In this document: piece by piece, positions 58,149-64,000 of the stretch | Position numbering within the stretch: position 1 is the first letter of the stretch | Layout: every line of letters begins with the position of its first letter | Assembly (NCBI GenBank): GCA_033060915.1 | Contig: CM065384.1 | Span: forward strand, 37,085,001-37,149,000 | Length of the DNA stretch: 64,000 nucleotides | From: Euryodendron excelsum | Lineage: Eukaryota > Streptophyta > Magnoliopsida > Ericales > Pentaphylacaceae | Direction of reading: 5' to 3' | The notes under the pieces: generated by a model | Database searches by the model: none | What the model was told of the DNA's origin: nothing | What the model saw: the letters and a program-made list of their open reading frames with translations, nothing else | Made by a program: the position numbers and the translations under genes

Positions 58149-61100
58149 CAGAGCCTCATTCAACATGAAAGAGGTCTGCAAACTTAACCTAAAAATCCTA
58201 TATTTCGATATACAGAGCACGAGCATCTCCAAAACCCTAGCCTCCCTAGGTTTTCCCAAACCCTAGCCACTATACACAAACCCTAGCCTCCTATACACTC
58301 ATACACTAGCCTTCAACCACTCTTTGAAGACTTGAAGAGCTGTTATCCAAAGCTTGAAGACAACTCTTGAAGGCTGAAGGTGAAGATCAAGACAAAGACC
58401 GAAGACCGAAGACAGCGCGGTGCGCAAAATAAAGAAGATATACGGTAGGTTTTCTCTTTAATTTTATGCACTTCCCCCCTCTCTCTTCTCTCTCCAACCC
58501 ACTTGAGTTTTCTCTATTTTAATCCCCCATCTCTTTCCCCCCCTTTCTTTGCATGCTTGAAATAAGGGGACTCCCGGTCCATGTGTAGGATTAGACTGTT
58601 GGAGAGTCACCGTGTCGGGGGCTTTCTTCTAGTCTAACCAGAGACCACGTGGGTCCGGCCCCCTTGGTTATGTGGTGAAGCCTTAGCCTTATATGTTCAC
58701 GACCCCAAATTGCATTGTGCATATCATAGTCTTGCATTTCCCAAAAATCGTTTTCAAAGTTGTTTTTCAAAACGTTTTCAAACTTGTTTTCAAAATTGCA
58801 ATAAAATCTCTTTTTCAAAAACATATTTTCAAAATCACAATTCTAGGGTGATTCTAGCCTTTCTATGGCTAGGGTTGCTTTAGGAAAGTGTTACATTAAA
58901 AGGGACCATTTTGGTCTATATTTCCAAATCTTATTGTTTTCCAAAACCACTTTCTTAAAGTGGTTCTAGCCTTCTTATGGCTAGAATCGATTTAGGAAAG
59001 TGAGACGTTTTCATACTTTTCAAAACTCTCTCTTTAAAATCTCTTCCTAAAAACCTCTTTTTCAACATACTTTCCTAAAGCTTTCTTCTCCAAAATTGTT
59101 TTAAAAAACTCCCTTCCAAAATCTATTTTTCAAGATTCCCTTTTTCAACTCCTTTCCAAAATCCTCTTCCCAAAATCCACTTTCTAAAAACGTTCCCTAA
59201 AAATCTTTCCAAAAACTATCTTTTTCAAAATCTCCCTTCTAGAAATTCCCCTTTAGGATTTTCCTTCCAAAAAACACATTTCTAAAAACACACTTTCCAA
59301 AACTCCTTCTCTTTAAAATCTTTTTCCAAAAACTTTATCTTAAAAAACTCCTCCCTAGGATTCCCTTCTAGAAAACCTTCGTTTCCAAAAACGCACTTTC
59401 CAAAAGACTCTTTCCTTAGAGCCCAAGTCAAGCCCTAGAACCCACAATTAGGAAACCCTAATTTTCTTTCCAAAAACATGATTTTCAAATTTTGCCCCAA
59501 ACCTAGGTTTCCAAAATCTCTTGTTTTCATATCTAAACTATACATGTTTCCAAAACCTCTTTTCTACGTTAAAATTCTACACTTTCAAAACTAGGGTTTC
59601 TAGAATCTCCCTTTCCAAATCCTTGCCAAATCCTATCTTCCCTTTAGGAAACCAAATCCAATCCTCCGTTTTTGGAAACAAAATCAAACCTTCCCATTTA
59701 GAAACCAAATCCAATCCCTTCCTAATCTAAACCTTTCTTAATTCAATTCCTTCTTAAACCATGAGTTTCCTAAATTTAAACTTTAAATCTTTCCTTAAAT
59801 TTTAAAATCCAACTCTTTCCTAATTCAAATCATTCCTAATCCTTTACTTTCCTAAATCTTAAGTTTCCAAAAACTTGAACATAAAAATCTTTCCTAAGCT
59901 TTAAAACTCAACTTTCAAATCTTTCCTAATTCAACCCTTTCCTAATTCTACCCCTTTTCAAAATCTTTTTCAAATCCAAGCTTTCAAATCTTTCTTAAAC
60001 CCAAACCTTTCCTAATCTCAAGATTTTCTAAAACTCTAAAACTTTCTAAATCTTAAACTTTTAAATTTCAAATCTTTCCAAATTCAAAACTTTCTAAATT
60101 TGAAACTTTCTTAAGTTAAATTTTTCTAAACCTAAAAACTTTCTAAATTCTAAACTCTCTTAAACTTCAAATCTTTCTAAATCTAAGACTTTTCTAAACT
60201 CAAAACTTTCTTAAGTTGAAACTTTCTTAATTCAAACATTTCCTAAATTGAAAACTTTCTTTTTTCAAACCTTTCCTACTTTCAAAACTTCCCTATTTCA
60301 AAACTTTCTAAATTCAAAACTTTCCAATTTTCAAAACTTTCCTATTTCAAAACTTTCTTAAATTCAAAACTTTCCTAAACCTAAAACTTTCCTAAATTCA
60401 AAACTTTCCTAATTTCAAACTTTCCAAAAATGACACTTTCCTAATTCGAAACTTTCCTAATCTAAATTTTTCCTAAATTTCAAGTTTCCAAATCTTTCAA
60501 GATCTTTCTAAATCCAACATTCCAATCTAATCTTTCTTAATCTCAAGTCCTTCCTAGGTCTCCTATCTTTCCTAAGTCTAGGTTTTCTCAAACCTTCCCT
60601 TTTTCAAAGCAAGTCCAATCTTCTCAATTTCAATTTTCAATCTCCTCTTCTAATTTGAAATCAAATTCAATTTCCAATTCAATTTTTTTCTTCCAATCCG
60701 ACCTTCTATTTTCAATCGGACTCCGGTCCGAACTACGACTGACCTGATTCTCCCAAAGGGATACGTAGGCAACCTTCATAGGTGCGGTCACAATACTTTT
60801 CAAACTTTCAATTCCACCCTCATGGGTGCGGTTTCCTAAAATCTTTCCAATACTCAAATTCCAATCTAGTTTCAAAATTTCAAAATTTCTATTTTCAAAT
60901 TTCTACTCTCAATTTTCAAACTTTCCAATTTCAATTTCATTTCTTCAAATCTATTTTTAAATCAATTTCTTTTCAAATCTATTTTTCAATTCTCTTAACT
61001 TGCGCTTACATATCATGCATCATATTAGTTTTTAAACATTGTTTTTCAAAGTGGATAGGATTGGACATGGGTTAATTAAAGACTCTCATAGGTGAATCTA

Positions 61101-62992
61101 GAGTAGATTGACATGTAGGTACCGAAAGGGCGGGGTAGGGTGATAGCTTAGTGCGTCTTCTCTACACGTAACCAACCTCCGAACCTAGGATCACTATTTT
61201 CGAAGGACCAAAAAGGAGTTAATTTTCTAAAAAAGGCTAAATGTTTTCCAAAGGTTGCCAAACAACTTGTTTTCTTAAAAAACCCTCTCTTGAGGAGATA
61301 TTTTCAAAAATCGTTTTCCAAAACCCTAAGTATAGTCTTCGGATTATTCTTAGTTTTTAGATGACCTAACTCACCTTAATCAAGTTAGGTGGCGACTCCG
61401 AATCTTGTTTTTAAAAGCCCTTTATTCAAACTCATTTTCAATTCAAACCTAGTCGCACTCATTCTTCTAGGAGGGTGAGTTCTAACGAGAGAGTACAGTG
61501 TTTTTCCAGCTTGGGTGAGTATTCCTCGAGTGCGAAAAATCTGGGCACGACAAGGTGTTCAAAGAAATCAATATCAAAAGTCTCATTGGAGATTTGATAA
61601 AGACTTGGAAGTATGAAGAGATTGAAGGTATTCAAAGAAGGCAAAAATCAAGTAAAGTCAAGATCACAAGTCTATGAGATTTGATGAAGACTTAAAAGTA
61701 TGAAGGTATTGAAGGTATTCAAAGAAGTCAAGAATCAAGCAAAGTCAAGAATACAAGTCACATTGGAGATTTGATGAAGACTTGGAAGTATGAAGAGATT
61801 GAAGGTGTTTAAAGAAGTCAAGAATCAAGCAAAGTCAAGATCACAAGTCCCATTGGAGATTTGGTGAAGACTTGGAAGAATGAATATTGAAAATATTCTT
61901 AAAGATCCATATGCCTTGAAGAAAACCTTTCAAGCCTTATAAGTCCCAAGTTAATGATCCTTGACGAGTTCTATAAATAATTGAAGAAGTCTTACGAAGT
62001 TAAAGTCTCTAAGCAAAACGACACATGTTGCAGAAGAGTCAACACATTGAGACAGCGAGTTAAATTGGAATCTGCCAAAGAGAAAGGGGTTAACTCCTCT
62101 ACAAAAAGGGTCGGCACATTGGTCTAGATTAGAAGCCTTGGAAAAGGTCCAAAAGGAGTCGACTCCTTATTTCAAAAGGGTTGACACATTGGGACAAAAT
62201 TTTGATAACATCTGTTGAAAAACACAAAAGAGTTGACTCATTGCCTGAAGGTTGACACATTGAATCGAATTGCTGAGAAGCTAAAGACATAACAAAAAGG
62301 GTCGACACATGCAGAAAAAAGGTCAACGCATTGCCTGTAACGGCTATATTTTTAAATATTCTACTCGACTGATCCTGCATTAAATGCATCTTCAACCACC
62401 TCCAACATCTATAATAAATGCAAGACTAAAAACCAAGACTCCCATAGCATTTATACACGATAATACAAGAAATTCAAGCGCTATACATGTGATTGAGAGT
62501 TGAAATTCCTGAACCAAATAAGAAACATTCTCTTTGCTAGGAATTTGGGCATTCTCTTTGTGTAATCCTTATTCATTTCATTTGTAAGGGTTTGTAAGGC
62601 TGAGTGTTCTTGGGAAAATAATTGTAAGTTTGAATGAAGGATTAGAACTTGAAAGAGATCTTGTAAAAAGTGAGTTGGTCACTTGGGAAACTAGCTCTTG
62701 CTATATAATCTTTCTTTGCATAGTGGAAGAGCTTTCAAGGGGTTCTTGAGGGTGAGAACGTAGGTCACACTTTGTAGTTGAACCTCGGTAAATCTTAGTG
62801 TTCTTCTTGTACTATGTTTTTTTTGCTTATTTTATATTTCTTGCTTGCTATTGCACTATTAGTTTACACACATACACACCTTGATTCACTGTTCCATTGC
62901 TTAACTTATTTTTAATTGCATTATTTTATAATTAATTTTTGAGAAACCCAATTCATCCCCCACTTGAGTTATATCATGGGGCCAATAACAAC

Positions 62993-63534
62993 CACACGTC
63001 AAACCACATCAATATATATAGGTATTCAGATTTATGGCTGCAGGTTGTGTTGAACCTACACAAGCCTTATATCCTAATGATATTCTACAAAGTCAAATAT
63101 TCTAGGCAGAAGTGTCAGTAAGATGATTTTGTTAATTACTAATTGTATGTAGATTTATAAGTTTAAAGGCTTTGGAAAGAAAAAGAAATAAAAAAAAAAG
63201 AAAAAAGAGGCAAAAAACCAAAGGTATACCTTCCACTTTGTTGGAAGGCAAAAAGAAAAGATAAGCTCAAAGCCAAATATCTAAGAACTAGCAATTAAGG
63301 ACCCAATATGGTAATACGAATAAAAACTAAATCCCCCAATATTTCTAAGAAGTTGCATTAAACCTGATGCCCTCCATGGCCAAATTTTCGGCTACAATAC
63401 ACTCGCACAGTTCACAAAATGATTGGGCTCAGACATTCTTCAAAATTTTTACTTTTATTTAATTTTATTTTATTAATGAGCGTTATTTACAAAGGGTATT
63501 AAAAAAATAATTTATATATATTTTTTGCAGCAAA
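62993..63534. other. Non-coding AT-rich DNA
   Basis: This lies between C3 and the broken coding region at 63535. It contains an A/G-rich tract at about 63170-63210 and a TTATATATATTTTTTGCAG sequence just before the ATG at 63535, which could be a splice acceptor. Nothing else is recognised. Confidence 0.5.
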
Positions 63535-63964
63535 ATGGAAGGGTATACAACAATTATCAAAATACCATTTACAAAACTTCTCAATGACATACTTCATAAA
63601 TATGAAATGGGGCTAGCGACATTTAAATTTTATGAGGTGGAAGAAATTGGAAGGTTCTTTGTAATTGTTACCATTTATGATAATATCGTTTTCAATGAAG
63701 AAAGGAGTTTTATTTGTAAATTTTTTGATAACAAACTGGATGCTGAATGTGATGGGGGCAAAAAGAGAAATTGAATTTTTAAAGCATTTGTTTGAATTCG
63801 AAATTGAAGATTTTAATTTTGAAGATCTTTAAAGATATGAATTTGAATTAACAAGAGCAAGTGAAAGAGTTGAAGAATTGATAGAAGAGAACAAGCGTCT
63901 TCAACAAAAGATCGCTGAACTTACTGAAAGTGATAGAAAGTCGATAGCATTAACTACAATTTAG
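63535..63964 (+). pseudogene. Broken small coding region of unknown function
   Basis: A 79-codon frame starts at ATG 63535 (MEGYTTIIKIPFTKLLNDIL). After a one-base frameshift near 63750 the reading continues as KREIEFLKHLFEFEIEDFNF to a TAA at 63830. It then goes on in the same frame with a charged, coiled-coil-like tail (ELTRASERVEELIEENKRLQ) to TAG at 63962. The continuity across both breaks suggests a decayed gene of about 140 residues, or the end of a longer spliced one since a TTTGCAG site precedes the ATG. I do not recognise the family. The first part alternates beta- and helix-like segments, but no function is claimed. Confidence 0.5.
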
Positions 63965-64000
63965 TATAGCTTTCTTAATAATCTATAGTTTTTTTTTAAA

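Larger units (their letters stand above)
56282..61552 (+). mobile_element. Solo LTR A3 (family A), inserted in C3
   Basis: This 5271-bp unit begins TGTAAGCACCCC and ends GGGCACGACA, between exact repeats AGGTG (56277-56281 and 61553-61557). It has the same order of landmarks as A2, but the hairpin array is expanded (56517-57004), and it has four rather than three 157-bp units and the most elaborate palindrome cluster before the TATA box at 58141. No coding region. As an intact A unit outside G it supports the solo-LTR reading independently. Confidence 0.88.
56135..62987 (+). mobile_element. Solo LTR C3 (distant family C), interrupted by A3
   Basis: It begins TGTTGACTCTATGCC with TTGATGACCACAAAACTATG, like the start of C1 and C2. 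It resumes at 61558 after A3 and ends with the same signals (GTTGAACCTCGGTAAATCTTAG, CCCAATTCATCCCCC, GGGGCCAATA). Likely target duplication: ACAAT (56130-56134) and ACAAC (62988-62992), one mismatch. Without A3 it is about 1.58 kb. An AG-rich tandem repeat of about 90 bp (GAGATTTGATGAAGACTTGG) occupies 61580-61890. No coding region. Confidence 0.68.

Overview
The window is nuclear DNA of a flowering plant, probably a woody dicot with a repeat-rich genome. It is AT-rich, its genes have introns with GT-AG borders, it has plant-type microsatellites, and it is full of nested LTR retrotransposons. No rRNA, tRNA, CRISPR array or bacterial-type operon was seen. The species cannot be named from the sequence.

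Layout. (1) 1-7052, plus strand: the 3' part of a gene for the kinetochore protein SPC25. Six exons join in frame; the first exons lie left of the window, and the upstream intron carries two small inverted-repeat elements. (2) 8676-11907, minus strand: a complete eight-exon, 332-residue short-chain dehydrogenase/reductase of the TIC32/retinol-dehydrogenase-like plant type. All junctions keep frame, and one intron appears to be GC-AG. It converges on SPC25. (3) 11908-17637: non-coding DNA with microsatellites, a hAT-like non-autonomous element with a 9-bp target duplication, and one arm of a diverged direct duplication whose other arm lies at about 54740-55480. (4) 17643-54260: one old minus-strand Ty3/gypsy element of Tat/Retand type ('G'), bounded by the 5-bp direct repeat GCTAT. 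Its gag, protease, RT, RNase H and integrase remnants are split by later insertions. Near its 3' LTR it carries an extra ORF on the opposite strand with its own TATA box. (5) 54266-64000: non-coding DNA, the second duplication arm, a solo LTR interrupted by another solo LTR, and a broken small coding region of unknown function at 63535-63964.

The insertions are the most interesting part. Eight long TG...CA (or near-TG...CA) units with perfect or one-mismatch 5-bp target duplications and no internal LTR pair are read as solo LTRs. Three belong to family A (about 4.9-5.3 kb: A1 26027-37786, A2 42104-47285, A3 56282-61552). Two belong to the related family B (about 4.7 kb: B1 27488-32147, B2 48207-52955). 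Three belong to family C (C1 32946-35161, C2 38686-40697, C3 56135-62987). Nesting is three deep: B1 and C1 are inside A1, A1 is inside G, and A3 is inside C3. With insertions removed, G is about 10.4 kb.

The A and B LTRs contain many short inverted repeats. Several keep pairing while the paired bases change between copies: a GGRCC/GATC/GAAC-type stem family in B, a GAGTA/GAGTG stem family in A, and a CGGAC/CGGGC stem far downstream of the TATA box in both. Each LTR also has a palindrome just upstream of its TATA box. This recurrent, apparently covarying structure is the best candidate here for something not yet described.
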